From: Paratinospora sagittata
Lineage: Eukaryota; Streptophyta; Magnoliopsida; Ranunculales; Menispermaceae
NCBI GenBank assembly: GCA_035771175.1
Contig: CM069598.1
Coordinates: 5,921,413 to 5,985,412, forward strand
Direction: 5' to 3'
DNA length: 64,000 nucleotides
The position numbers and the translations under genes are program-made. The notes beneath the pieces were generated by a model, which ran no database searches, was not told the origin of the DNA, and saw only the letters and a list, made by a program, of their open reading frames with translations. Below are positions 24,801 through 35,899 of this stretch, piece by piece; positions within the stretch are counted from its first letter, which is position 1, and each line of letters begins with the position of its first letter.

Positions 24801-25999
24801 CCCTTATGTACTAGACCCACTTTTTTCTTGTTTTTTGTTTTTGGAACAAGATGACTTTTGGGTTTTTTTTTTTGTTGTCTAAGCTTGAAATACTTTATTT
24901 TGGCTGTTCTACCAATTTTGTAACACTAGTTTGATTAAGGTTTGCTTTTATCTATTTATTTAATCTAACATTTATTAGTTTTGCTTATGAATCCTCGGGG
25001 GGGGGGGGGGGGGAATTGATTCTTCTGTTAAAGGTGTAACATCATTTTTGCATTTTACAGCTGTTGACTTCAAAAAATGTTTTCTTGTTTTTAAAAAACC
25101 TGTCTTTAATTTAATCTTGTAGCTTAATGATGATGATTGCTTCCCTTCAAGTGGCTTTATATTTATTGACCTATTTGTTTTTTCTTGAGAACGCTACACA
25201 TTAGTTGTGAGCTCATGAAATAAGCTATGCTTGAGTGAGATGGCATATAACCTGTGGTTTTTGGTTCCAGTTTCCATGGAAAGAGGTGTCAGTCTTGCCA
25301 GTGCAATGGCACGCCTTATGTCTTGGTCTATTTGCATCAATCATAGCACCTTTTGGAGGATTCTTTGCAAGTGGCTTTAAGAGAGCTTTTAAAATCAAGG
25401 TATTTTTTTTCTTCGATTGTTTGACAGAGTTCAAGTGAGACAAAAATGCTTGTTGGTGAGCTTCATTTTTTTTTTATCTTTTCTGATTATAACAGGATTT
25501 TGGTGATAGTATTCCTGGCCATGGTGGCATTACTGATAGAATGGATTGCCAGGTGAGCTGTTAAACATTTGAAACTTCCATATACTTTCATTCTTCCTTT
25601 CTAGTTCCTTCAATAATTTGAATCAGGTTTAATAAGATATGGCTGCAACGATCTGTTATACTTCATTATGTGACAAAATGTGTTGCCTTTTTGTAGATGG
25701 TGATGGCTGTTTTTGCATATATCTATCATCAGTCATTCATTGTTCCGCAGAGCTTTTCTGTTGAGATGATCTTGGACCAGGTAACCAAACTTTAACAGAT
25801 TTAGTCATGTGCAATGCACACAATAACATGAATATCCATCCATAGGACAAGTCGTCGGGTTTTTCATACATTCATCCATGAATATCTGTCTATTTGTTAT
25901 GATGTGTAGATATTGAGAAATCTTACATTTGAAGAACAAAGAGCTCTGTACATCAAACTTGGGCAGATCTTCGTTGAGAGGCAGTTTGGTGAACCATGA
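17893..25999 (+). CDS. CDS1: CDP-diacylglycerol synthase (phosphatidate cytidylyltransferase)
   Basis: Integral membrane enzyme of the ER that converts phosphatidic acid and CTP to CDP-diacylglycerol, the precursor of phosphatidylinositol and phosphatidylglycerol. Coding exons: 17893-17967, 18489-18745, 18887-19038, 19699-19840, 21284-21440, 24197-24244, 24341-24427, 25271-25399, 25496-25552, 25697-25780 and 25910-25999, giving 425 residues, close to the Arabidopsis CDS1 length. A cytosolic basic head ([11 protein letters not shown]) is followed by several hydrophobic membrane segments. The motifs [12 protein letters not shown] and the family signature [19 protein letters not shown] followed by ITDRMD are intact. 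An in-frame TGA at 17000-17002 supports the start at 17893. Exon 3 begins at a tandem TAGCAG acceptor, so one Gln may be included or skipped. It lies next to the ceramidase gene, tail to tail, as CDS2 does in Arabidopsis. Confidence 0.97.
20114..20585 (+). repeat. Diverged tandem duplication in a CDP-DAG synthase intron
   Basis: A segment starting AAAGGAATATAGTGATTTAT at 20114 recurs from 20381 (AAAGGAATATAGTTATTTAT), with matching text such as GGTTTTGATTGGTCA and ATGTTTGCTTGGGAATAC. The period is about 267 bases. A shorter piece (CTATATAATCTATGTTTGCT) is repeated once more at about 20531-20550. The copies differ at many sites, so the duplication is old. Confidence 0.75.
21750..21806 (+). repeat. 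(TAA)n microsatellite
   Basis: About 57 bases of uninterrupted AAT/TAA trinucleotide repeat inside the long sixth intron of the CDP-DAG synthase model, shortly before the hAT element. It is likely to vary in length between individuals. Confidence 0.95.
22200..22252 (-). promoter_or_regulatory. Degenerate snRNA-type USE plus TATA inside the hAT element (copy 1)
   Basis: On the minus strand AGTCCCACTTCAGTTGTGGGA (22252-22232) is followed by TTATAAA (22206-22200). The first half resembles the plant snRNA upstream sequence element RTCCCACATCG, with changes in its last bases. Its partner is copy 2 at 23276-23326 on the other strand. Promoter activity is inference. Confidence 0.35.
23276..23326 (+). 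promoter_or_regulatory. snRNA-type USE plus TATA inside the hAT element (copy 2)
   Basis: AGTCCCACATCG at 23276-23287 is an exact match to the plant snRNA upstream sequence element RTCCCACATCG. It is followed 31 bases later by a TATA-like TATTTAAG (23319-23326). That spacing is nearer the RNA polymerase II snRNA arrangement than the shorter U6 type. The downstream sequence does not look like any U-snRNA I know. Confidence 0.45.
23740..23925 (+). mobile_element. Candidate degenerate SINE after the hAT element
   Basis: The part GGGATTGGTCAGCTCTGGGG and the ending AAATACCCTT resemble the 3' half of the SINE at 30077-30246 (GGGATTAGTCAGACAATGGGG, AAATACCCTT). A B-box-like GCATTCAAACCCC lies near 23826. 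The 5' head is not convincing. Confidence 0.35.
24677..24714 (+). repeat. G-rich tract with G-quadruplex potential
   Basis: In the intron after the Asn-Trp exon of the CDP-DAG synthase gene, the sense strand has runs of 8, 5, 4 and 4 G separated by loops of 2-4 bases. It fits the four-run G-quadruplex pattern and would be present in the pre-mRNA. A second tract of 17 consecutive G (24997-25013) follows in the same intron. Confidence 0.7.
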
Positions 26000-27261
26000 G
26001 ATTGCAGACTAAGGATCACTTCTTCTGTCCTGATTTGTCTTCGTTGCGTGAGAGCATAATCACTTCTTTCACTTCAGCAAGCTGTGTAAAAATGCTATTA
26101 TGTGGTTTAGATATTTAAGTGGGCTTTCATCTGTTGGGAAAAAGTATTGTGTACAGTGCATGTTACCCTTCATAATTGTTCTCACGAGCTATCAAATTTA
26201 GGCTCTTAACAAAGTGTGTTTTTTAATTATTTTCTTCTTTGGATTTTCTGAATGGGGGGCCAAAGTTTTGAAAGGTGCCACTACCATTTCTTCCTTTGCA
26301 GATGATACAGGGAAGATGGATTTTATTAATATTGTCATCGAGACATTGCAACTGCAATTTTTCTTTAGAAGCAATATGATTGTTGGGTATTTTTGTATCT
26401 TAAAAATTCTTTGGAATGTTTCTATTACTACTTTTTTTAAGTGGGAAGCATATTAGGGTTCACCATTTATTGAGATGGGCAGGATGTTACCTAGCCCTGG
26501 GAAATAGGGAGATTAAAATTATTTATCTAAAAATAAATAAGAAACTTCATATAAAATAGGGAATGGTTGAAATGTGCTTAAAAAAGGAAGAAAAAATATT
26601 TGGAAGAGAGCAAATAAAGTATTATTCTCCTTATAGTAGCATAGACTTGTGTTTTAATTTGTTCTAGTAGTATAGACTTTTATTTTATATTATTGAGACT
26701 CCTGAACAAAATTTGATATCATTCCCAATGATACTTGCTCAAATATCGAAGACCAAAAACCTTGCAGCTGAAGAAATTTAGAAATCATAACTAAAATGAA
26801 CGAAGCAATGATGTGGGAGTAACACGATAGTACCAAAAACTGCAAGACCACTCATTAATCAGTTAACATGAGTGAACTATCAATGAATCACATTAGAAAA
26901 AACACTCAAAAGAGTCATGAAACATCAAAAAACATAAGAAAGCAGCTTTTTTGGCTGATTGAGAACAACTAAATTGATCAACAACGAACTCTCTTTCCTA
27001 ATGATCCTACCAGGATCCACCTGATTCCCATCATCTCCAGTAACTATATTGTACATTTACAAGCAAGCACTGATTTTACACTCAAGATTCCATTGAAAAT
27101 GCCAGCCACATATAATATCAATCATCATTTACAATCATAACAAAAAAAAATAAAAAAAATAATAATAATAATAATAATCGGGACTGCTTGCTTGTTTTTC
27201 TCTCAACAGCCAAAAGCCATACCTCAAAGACGTGTTGAGTGGTCATTTTGTCAACCTGACT
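26000..27261. other. 3'UTRs and convergent spacer of the CDP-DAG synthase and ceramidase genes
   Basis: The first part is the probable 3'UTR of the CDP-DAG synthase gene and the last part that of the ceramidase gene on the other strand. An (AAT)n microsatellite sits at about 27160-27178. A + strand frame near 26214 is fortuitous UTR sequence. No further gene is visible. Confidence 0.5.
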
Positions 27262-30200
27262 TCACTGGATCTTTGGTTTCTCAATCTTGACGTAAGGAAA
27301 GAACCCCATAATGTGGACAATCTTTGGGGACCATTCTCGTTGTTGGGCACGGCAGAACATCAAGAATGTGTTAGCAAAATAGGAGTTGAAACCCATGAAC
27401 ACATGCCATAATGCATGACCTTGGGGATTAATATACCAACTGGAGATCATCTTACATAACACCCGATCAAACAGCCAACAAAGAATACCCAGAAGTAGAG
27501 TTAAAACATAGAGCTTGGCTAGCCGCTTCGCAGACTCATCAGTTGTGTGGATGTAGTACTTGTACATTCGGGGCACGCAGAGGAGGCAGAGGATCACATA
27601 ATGAACCTTAAAGCCAATTCTGAAATGCACCAGTGAATGTATGATGGCAAATGCAGCACCATAGAGGAATAAAAAAGTAGGCATTGTGCTCCTATAGTGC
27701 CAATCTGGTGAGTAAAGGATATAGATGTAAAGGAGCTTTTCCCATACCATTGGTGTTTCATCACTTTGCTGTTGCCTGCAAACAGGACAAAATCATCAAA
27801 CTTACTTGTGTTTCTTTGATATATAAGTTAAGAAGGCTACAATCATAGGGTAGAAAAAATAATTAATGACCTAATAAATAGAGATTAAACCCTCGGAGAG
27901 CTGTTTCCTTCCTTTTTGATGTCTGGGCACCAAGGACAAACATGTCATCCTACTTGGTTTAGGTGTTCTTTGATTGCTGAAACTCATTGCCAAGAAAGTT
28001 GTATTTACATTAAATATAATCGAAAACCTCAAATGATTGATGCCGTAGAGAAGCAACCTAAGTTCAAATCCCACACTTCAAAAGACAATTCCTTACATGT
28101 TTGCCCAATGTCTATTTATAGCGAGGTGGACATATACCTCGAGGTATTTACTTAGAGTTCTATCAGGCTCAGATATCCTCAGGTCATTTAAAAATAAATA
28201 GAATATATAAAACAACGCAATGCATGCAAAAACAGGAAGGAATAAACTTCCAATAAAGTATTGACATTGAAAAGACAATTCCTTACATATTTGCCCAATG
28301 TCTATCAATAGCGAGGCACACATGCCTCAAGGTATTCACTTAAGACTTCTGTCAGGCTCAGATACCCCAGGTCATCTATAAATAAATAGAATATATAAAA
28401 CGACGCAATGCACGCAAAAAAAGAAGGAATAAACTTCCAATAGAATATTGGCATCGAATAAATGAGACAGTGAGTAATTCACCAAACAAATGGCTGTCAA
28501 CCTCTTCTACCACCACAGCACAAAATATAAGTGCTACACAGACATTTTAATCCACCTCATCTGGCGTGCTGGAAAGGAAACATTTCTATGATCTGTTGAC
28601 TCTCTCTTTCTCTCATGTATATATAAAGCAAAAAAGTTCCATCTTGGCTATTGACATGGCTTGCAGTTATATTTATCTTTTTTAGGTTTATTATCTTTCC
28701 TTTTTTCTCTTCCTGATCATAGCTTAAGTTTTGATACTCCCCCTGTAATATGTCTTTTTCCTTAAGAAACTAGGTTGGTACATGCTACATAGAAAGGATT
28801 ATCCAAGACAAACTGAAAAGAACCTTCAGCTCTCCATTTTAAGAAACCCATCTTCCAGATGAGCCTACACTTTCATACCAGAGAGAAGCAGACCTGGCTG
28901 ACTTCAAGTTGAAGTGCACAAGAACTACCCAATCTTTTCATACATTTATAAAATAAGACATACCTTCTTTTAGTAATCAATGTTATATAATCCATCAGTT
29001 AAGAAATTAATGCAATGGATTTGTAAAGAAAATGCACTTTAATGGATGGATTGATTGGATTGTAATAGGGTGTAACTAGTGCACGGTATTGAGCCACAGC
29101 AGGCTTTGGAAAGGAGATGGATGTATGCAGTCCTTATCTTCACATTGGAGATGTAGTTTCCATATTGAACTCAGGGCCTCAATGTCACAAAATAGCAATC
29201 TCAAACATTGTGCCAAGGCCTACTATTCAAGGTGAACTATGATGATTTTATGATGTTTTCAAGTATTACTTTATACAAACCAATATCTTCAAATGTAATA
29301 TCCTATAATCTTATATGTAAAAATGTTTGGAAAACTCATGGTGAAGCAATTTTGCAAACTTTTTGCAAATTTGCTCTTGTTTCATATATCTTCCTAGAAA
29401 AACTTTTTACCAATATAATAGTAATTAGTAATAACTTACATTTAATAACAAAATCCTCTACTTACGTTTAAGAGAAATGGTTTACTTTTCTTCTCAAAAA
29501 AAAAAAGAGAAATGGCCCTACTTAATATGTATAATTATAATTATTCTTAAAACAATAATTATAAATGTTATCTTCTAATAAATCAAGTTTTCATTATTAA
29601 AATTTGTCAAGAAGAGGATAAAAACACGTCATGTACGTGCATGCCCACTAGTTTCTATCACACATTTATAGAACTTTAACACGTTAAAATTAACACATCA
29701 TCAATATTCTATAAAACTATAAATTAAAATCCATTGTTACAACAAGGTCGGTCATCACTAATGTTCAATGATAAAAGACTTAAGTTAACAGGTATGACAA
29801 TGCAGATCCTACGCCAGCCACTTCGGGAAAAAAAATGCAAAGATTAGTACCAATTCTAGACCCACCTTGAAGTTTCCATCAGAAGGAACAAGCAAAGGAT
29901 CATGGGATTTTCTCATTACAACATAATAACTATGTGTGATTACACATCATTAGTATCTTATAACTCTACTAGTCATTATTTTTTGTTGACAATTGCATTA
30001 AGTTTTTTCTCATACGTTAACTGTATAAACAAGGCTCATTATGAATTCATAATTTGAGTAAAACCAAAACTTTAACCCCAAGGGCTTGGTGTGATGGTCA
30101 AACACACTCACCTTAAAAATTGAGTGACCTGGGTTTAACCTTCCACTCCTACAAAAATAGGGGTCACTCCCCTTTGGTCTCCCAGAGCATGGGGGCAGGG

Positions 30201-32126
30201 AGGTCTGCATGTTTTGCCCCAAGGGATTAGTCAGACAATGGGGCCCAAATACCCTTTATTTTATTTTTTATTTAAAAAATAATAATAAGTAAAACCATTT
30301 TTTTTTGTAGATAGAATAATCGTTAGATTCCAATTGCAAAATCAATGGAATCTGTATAATATAGGTTAATAAAATAAACATAGAAGTTTTTTTATCACGT
30401 CACATTATTATATTGTAATTTGATAGCATAACATATGACTAAAATTACATTTTAATACCATTTAACCCATTAAGCTTTACATTTAGATGTAGTTTAGATA
30501 ATTTCTTTCTCGTTTTGATCTTAAATATTACTTAAGATGACGGCACTTCCACTCACCTATAAAAGGATGATGCAAACACCCATAAATAGTGACAAAATAA
30601 TTGATTTTTCAACCTGATTATTAAAAGTTTAACACATTATTCTGAACTCAATTTCTACAAACTGATCTTCATCATTTATACAATTAAGTTAGGAAGAAAA
30701 GAAAAACTACAGGAACGATTCTGCCCTTAACCACCAAATTAATGAGTTTCCAATTAATACTTATCCGTCAATCTGTCAACATGCAATTCAAAAAGGCTTT
30801 GAATTACATGTTCAGCGTAATTACTAGTCAGTCATGCCATTCTATGGCCTCCACAGATTCTATCTTAAGACTCAATGATAAAACATATAAAATATTGATA
30901 TTATCTTCACAGAAAATGTGGATCAAGATTTTATTCAAAATGTAACATGACGTAATCACTGAACTCAACAGTGAACTGCAGTCAAACTCACAGTAACAAT
31001 GCAAGTTCGCACTACATGTAAAGAAGCTAAGAAACCTATCTTTTGTAGATTGACAAGTACCAAATTTTGCATGATGTGAACCATAAACAGATGCCTTTAT
31101 CCAAATACTGACCAGTCAATAACTGAAACCAGATGTCAAACCAGTTTCCTCCTGTTCTATTTGGACTTTTACAACTGTTGTATACCCACTATACAAGTTT
31201 TATTAGTACATATATCATAACACATGTTTAATTGTTTGCTAAACCTTCCATTCATTTTGTTGTTCCACATCTCTAACAACCAATCACTAACAACCAATCA
31301 CTAAATACACTAGGACTCATGTTTCATAAGAAATAGACCAGGGTCGGTATAATAGTCAAGTTCAAGTAGACATATAAACATGCATTCCAGAGAATCCATG
31401 CATGAGAGGAGAGGACTACACACATCATAAATGTAATTTGATGGCATAAAATGAATCTCTAAGGGGGATGAGTACAAGAAAAGAAAAAGAACTGGTTAAA
31501 ATCAAGAATCAAATATGATCATTTCAATGAGAATCATAAATTGCATTCTAAAAAAAATACATATGAACAAAATATCAGAATCATAAATTGTGCTCGCTTA
31601 TGCCTATCCAAAAAAAAATGTACTCGTTTGTCATGTTAAACTAGCTAAAGCGAAAGGAGCTCCAGTGGGACACAAAATGAAGAATTCCCAAGATGTGCTA
31701 TTCATACTCAAATCCCTTTCAAAAGTTCAAATTCATAGGTCATGATTGTTACATGAAATCATCAACTAATAATCTCTGCATAGATGTGACAAGAAAAATG
31801 AGTAGAATAGTAATAATTTTTCAAGATGGCACAATCACACAAATAACTAAATAGCGGAGGAGAGATGCTTACTCATGCTGTAATGTGGCATGAAAGAGCA
31901 TGCTCCCAATGGCTAGTATCATGTTAGATATGTAAAGCACACTGAATCTTTTCTCAAATCGTTGTCTCAAGGCATTTATAAGCCCAATCAATGCCAAAAG
32001 AATGCATGGGATATTTGATATTGTGTTGAAAAATTCTGCAATATAAGATGAATAGGCATAATTTGTCTCACACCACTCAGTAGTGGATGTCACTGGACCC
32101 CAGAAGCTTGATACTGCATCTGCCAT
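27262..32126 (-). CDS. ACER: Alkaline (phyto)ceramidase
   Basis: Seven-pass membrane hydrolase of the ER/Golgi that cleaves ceramide or phytoceramide to a free fatty acid and a long-chain base. Two coding exons on the minus strand, 32126-31873 and 27775-27262, join in phase (CAT GA|G) to give 255 residues, the same length as the Arabidopsis At4g22330 product. Conserved metal and catalytic residues are present by alignment with the ACER3 family: Ser75 and His79 in GSMLFHATLQH, Asp90 in QQSDETPMVW, and His205 and His209 in NPQGHALWHVFM. The start is the ATG at 32124-32126 (MADAVSSFWG); two codons upstream are open but have no ATG. A 5'UTR exon probably lies at about 35930-35815 (donor GAG|GTTGAT), making a leader intron of about 3.7 kb. 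It is convergent with the CDP-DAG synthase gene. Confidence 0.96.
28081..28457 (+). repeat. Two-copy tandem duplication, period 190, in the ceramidase intron
   Basis: AAAGACAATTCCTTACATGT at 28081 recurs at 28271 (AAAGACAATTCCTTACATAT), and the similarity continues through GTCAGGCTCAGATA and GAATATATAAAAC to GGAATAAACTTCCAATA near the end of each copy. The copies have point differences throughout. The unit starts just after a B-box-like AGTTCAAATCCC. Confidence 0.85.
29079..29224 (-). mobile_element. Degenerate tRNA-derived SINE (family A)
   Basis: Read on the minus strand it starts GGCCTTGGCACAATGTTTGA, with an A box at TGGCACAATG, continues to a B-box-like GAGTTCAATAT, and ends near GTGCAC. 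It matches the head-to-tail pattern of the better copy at 63525-63678. It lies in the ceramidase intron. Confidence 0.6.
30077..30246 (+). mobile_element. tRNA-derived SINE (family B)
   Basis: The head CAAGGGCTTGGTGTGATGG contains an A box and CTGGGTTTAACCTTCC contains a B box about 45 bases later. The body ends in GGGATTAGTCAGACAATGGGG and CCCAAATACCC followed by a T-rich tail. This is the normal build of a plant tRNA-derived SINE. It lies in the ceramidase intron in the opposite orientation to the gene. Confidence 0.6.
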
Positions 32127-32694
32127 TGGCAATAGATGAGATTAAAGCGTAGATCTGTATGATGCAAGCACAATATATTCAGAAGTTTCTGTATTCAAGA
32201 GACTAGCAAATCATGTTCCTGCAAAACAGAAGTAGTTATGTTTATAATTAAAATAAACCATTAGAAGGTAAATCCACAAAGATCCTGAACAACTTGAGAA
32301 GTACCATGCTTCCAACAGAAATTAACTTTATTATCGCTCAACAAACGGCAGAAGCATAAGAAACTAAGCTTACAGCACAATGCACATGACACATTCATAC
32401 TATTCCAAACTTAAATCATAACACAAGCTTCTAGTATAGATAAATCTCTAAACTTTCTAGTAAAAGAAAATATTACAAAAATTGATGAAGTAGCATCAAA
32501 ATCATTTAATAAAAATAAGAAACTAATCAGAATGGTATGAGAAATATATCAACACCATAAAAGCCACTTAGTTAGATGAGTTATGGAAATGGAACCGGGA
32601 CGATCATCAGCCCTTCTGCAAAGTCCCCATGCTACAAAACAAATTTGAAGTTGCCGGCTTGCAGTGTTAAAAAAGTTATGGGAGAATAAGCCCA

Positions 32695-32726
32695 AACTCT
32701 TCTATGGAAATTTCCATAGAAGAGTT
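32695..32726. repeat. 32-bp perfect palindrome
   Basis: AACTCTTCTATGGAAA at 32695-32710 is followed at once by its exact reverse complement TTTCCATAGAAGAGTT at 32711-32726, with no spacer. The match stops at position 32694/32727. Confidence 0.97.
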
Positions 32727-33220
32727 GAAGGATGGGTTGCGTTTGGCAACACATGAGGGTTCAAAAGTGCAATGGAGCTTATAAATCAAGACTCTAGAGA
32801 TCTTTTAGCAAAGTGACAAATTTCTGGATAAAAGGTTCAATAGAATGTCAAATCAGTTGAATTGAAAGCAAGGGAGACGACCCAAAACCTTATTAGTAAT
32901 TTTGTAGTTGTTATTGTTGTTCTTGTTTTTACTGTTGTAGTTTTATTTCTTATTTTTTTCAAAAGCACCTTGCAAACAAACCATCAACATGCTTTCAAAG
33001 ACTTGGAGAGGGAAGACTCCTATTTGATTCCACAAGTTGAAATAGGATTTGGTCGATCAAATAAGTTATGTTGGATGCCATCACAAATCAACATATTTAA
33101 GCAATCCCTAGTTGATCCAATTGGGTGCTTGGTCTCACTACCACAAAGAAGAGCTAATTAAGTTGAGTACTGCTTCGTCAAAATAACCACTTGCTAGATA
33201 ATATAAAATCTGATGCTTAA

Positions 33221-33303
33221 TAGAATAGAGTGTGGGAAATGGTTCATGTAGCCAACTCCATGTTGTTGAGAAAAGGACTTTCTTGAATTGAGTTAAGTTG
33301 AAC
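33221..33303 (+). mobile_element. LINE 3'-tail fragment (RTE-like)
   Basis: It contains GGTTCATGTAGCCAACTCCA, then GAGAAAAGGACTTTCTTGAATT and a short GAGTTAAGTTGA tail. Plant RTE-clade LINEs end in a conserved ATTCATGTAGCC...GGCTTT sequence followed by a short simple repeat, which this resembles. Confidence 0.55.
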
Positions 33304-34230
33304 TTGTTCAGTTGGAATTTGCCAACAAAACCCGAGAATCAAGATTAATCAACAATCCAAAAAGTAAATTAATCCTTCCTTCTTTACAACTAGCTCTAGT
33401 ATAGCAATCAAATTTTCATTCAACCACTTCCTCCGTAAAGATAAAATATCCTCTTTGCCCTTTCGCGTTGAATTTTTCCTTCTTAATTCCAACTATTCCT
33501 TGTAATATGTTATAAAACAAATACAAATCCTAAATTTTATCATTCCAATTGTTTCATAGGCGTAGAAATTAATCATTCTAACTTATAGCCAATTTGTTTT
33601 CTTAGAAACAACACAAATCTCCCTTTCTCATTGGAAAAATCTCCAATAGAATTAAAATAGGTAGATAGTGAAAACAAGGGTTAGAGATCTATCAACTCAA
33701 CTCAACAAGAAATTGGAATATCTTTCTCTTTCTATAATACAAACAAAATGTTATGCCAAATTGGCCAAACATGCAGTGACATTGGCCAGCCAAGAAAAGA
33801 ACAAGAACATGCCTTGAAAACCAAGGATCAACAACTAGCACTTGAAATTGCAATATTGGCCTCATCTAATTCTTCTCCACCATCATCATGACCACCAAAA
33901 GTGCCATTGATTAGCATATGCATCTCATGAGCACATGTTGCACTTAATAAAATAAAATATAAAGAAGGACAAACTCTTCCACGACATAACCAAATAACTT
34001 TTCATAGTGTCTTTTATCTTCTTCCTATCCTTCTTGCTTCTTACTTTCTTCAGAAGAAGTTTAGAGCTAGAGAACTATATCATTTTTAAAGGTGAATTAG
34101 AGGAATAATCTAGAATAGAAGAATTAGAGGACTAATCTAGAATAGAAGGTCCTGAAAATTCTTGCATAACCTTATTACGATTCATTGTTTTGAAATATCT
34201 ATCTAAGCAGAGACCTACAATAAGAACTAA

Positions 34231-34543
34231 GGGTCTGTTTGGTAGATGAGAAAATTGTTATTTTTTCGAAAAAATATAACAGATTTTCTCAAAAAAAAAA
34301 AAAAAAAAAAGTTGAGTGTTTGACTGTCAATATTTTCCTTGAGAAAATATTTTTTCAACCCCCTAATTTCTCATCCAAATTTTCCCACTTGTAAAGGTAA
34401 GAAAATATAATTTTTACATGAGAAGATATTTAGTATCATCGATATTGTTCATGTTTATATTCAAATGAAACTTCTTCTTTTTCATTTTCTTTGTATCACA
34501 TAAGTGCAAAAAAAATTATTTTCTCATGCACAATCAAACAACC
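34231..34543 (+). mobile_element. MITE with long imperfect TIRs (copy 1)
   Basis: The left end GGGTCTGTTTGGTAGATGAG and the right end, whose reverse complement is GGTTGTTTGATTGTGCATGAG, form an imperfect terminal inverted repeat of about 24 bases. The AT-rich body carries internal TTTTCTCA inverted motifs. A second copy in opposite orientation is at 39674-39973. I could not fix a target-site duplication. Confidence 0.7.
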
Positions 34544-34562
34544 ATGAAAAAATTCTTTAAAA

Positions 34563-34608
34563 GAATTTGCTAGAGAAAAAGGCTTATCTGAGTTGAGTTG
34601 AGTATAGT
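34563..34608 (+). mobile_element. LINE 3'-tail fragment next to the MITE
   Basis: AGAGAAAAAGGCTTATCTGA followed by GTTGAGTTGAG matches the terminal tail of the LINE fragments at 42526 and 58128. Only the last few dozen bases are present. Confidence 0.45.
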
Positions 34609-35899
34609 TGTACCACAAATAAAATCCTAGGATAAAATTATATCTACAATTATTTACAACAAATACAACTGTACAAATGAAATGATAAGATAAGGACATG
34701 ATACAACAAAATACACCGTAGAAAGAAGGCCCCTAGTCCTACAAGAGGCATCATTGAATACCACATCTTAGAAGCTCTCATATTGGTTATTGAAATGAAA
34801 ATAGAAAAATAATGTTATTTTATTTAATAGATTCTTGGATGAAAGAATGTTTTCTATAACAAGCTATTCGCCATGTGATTTGTAAAAATAAATAAATAAA
34901 TAAAACATCTTCCAGCGAATTCATTGTCAGCACTTTTAGGGAGATGAAAATTATTAAAAAAGAAATTTTCTTCCAACAAACAATTTCGCTTTGGTTTCCA
35001 CAACCAACTTACACAGATAAACATCAACACATTTCAATCAAATCATGCAGTATTAGGTTAATGAGATGACCAGATACGTCATATGTACTGCTTCAGAATT
35101 CTTTAAATACGGAAATTGCAGTTTCTTACTTTGTGGACTAGAAACGTACATTTACCTTCTTCGTGTTTTTCAAATCACAAACCATTGAAAAAACAATATG
35201 GATACACATAGCATTGATGAGCATGTAGATCATTGTCTAATGTAGGATCAAATCTTCACTTCCATCTGCTTTAGGTTTAAATTAAAGTGAGGAGTACAGA
35301 AAATAGCATAAACTATCAACAAAACACTAAACCTCTAAGACCACGAAACAGGCAAATGCCAAAGCAGGCAATGCTTCGATCATCAATGGCAACGCTCATA
35401 AACAAATTGGACGGACGGCCTAGAACTCACCTTACAGATCCACCAAGTCACTCATCAGTAACACAATTGCTTGAAAACACAAATCATCAATAACCGAACG
35501 CCAATGATCACACAGGGTACTGTGAACCAGTAAAAAACAGAAGCCATGTCAATTCCTACAAATCAATAACACCTTTCTCCTTGATTCAATGTACGCATGG
35601 CAAGCTAAAGCAAATCGCGACCAAACTTAACAGAGTAAAACAGCACATTCCATGCTCATCAACAACACAATGAAGCCGTGTCCCTAATCCACTAGAATCA
35701 AACAAACAAAGAGCTTTGAAGCGAAATCACCTAGTCATCAAAACAAACGTAAAACCCTAAAAAAATAAAAAATAAGAAGAAGATTCAACAGATTGAGGAA
35801 AGATAATCAACCTCTGTTTGTACAAAGATCTCTCAATCTCATCTCAGCTTTCTTCTCCTCTGAGTTTTGATCGAACAACATGAAGCGAAAGCCGCGCCG

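Larger units (their letters stand above)
31880..35814 (-). other. Leader exon remnant and long 5'UTR intron of the ceramidase gene
   Basis: Apart from the coding exon reaching up to 32126 and its short leader, this is non-coding. It holds a 32-bp perfect palindrome (32695-32726), two LINE 3'-tail fragments (33221-33303, 34563-34608) and one copy of a TIR-bearing MITE (34231-34543). Several short open frames inside show no protein similarity I can recognise. Confidence 0.55.

Noticed and set aside
24997..25013. The G17 run as a functional signal by itself.
   Set aside because: Homopolymer length is uncertain in sequencing. I keep it only as part of the G-rich intron observation.
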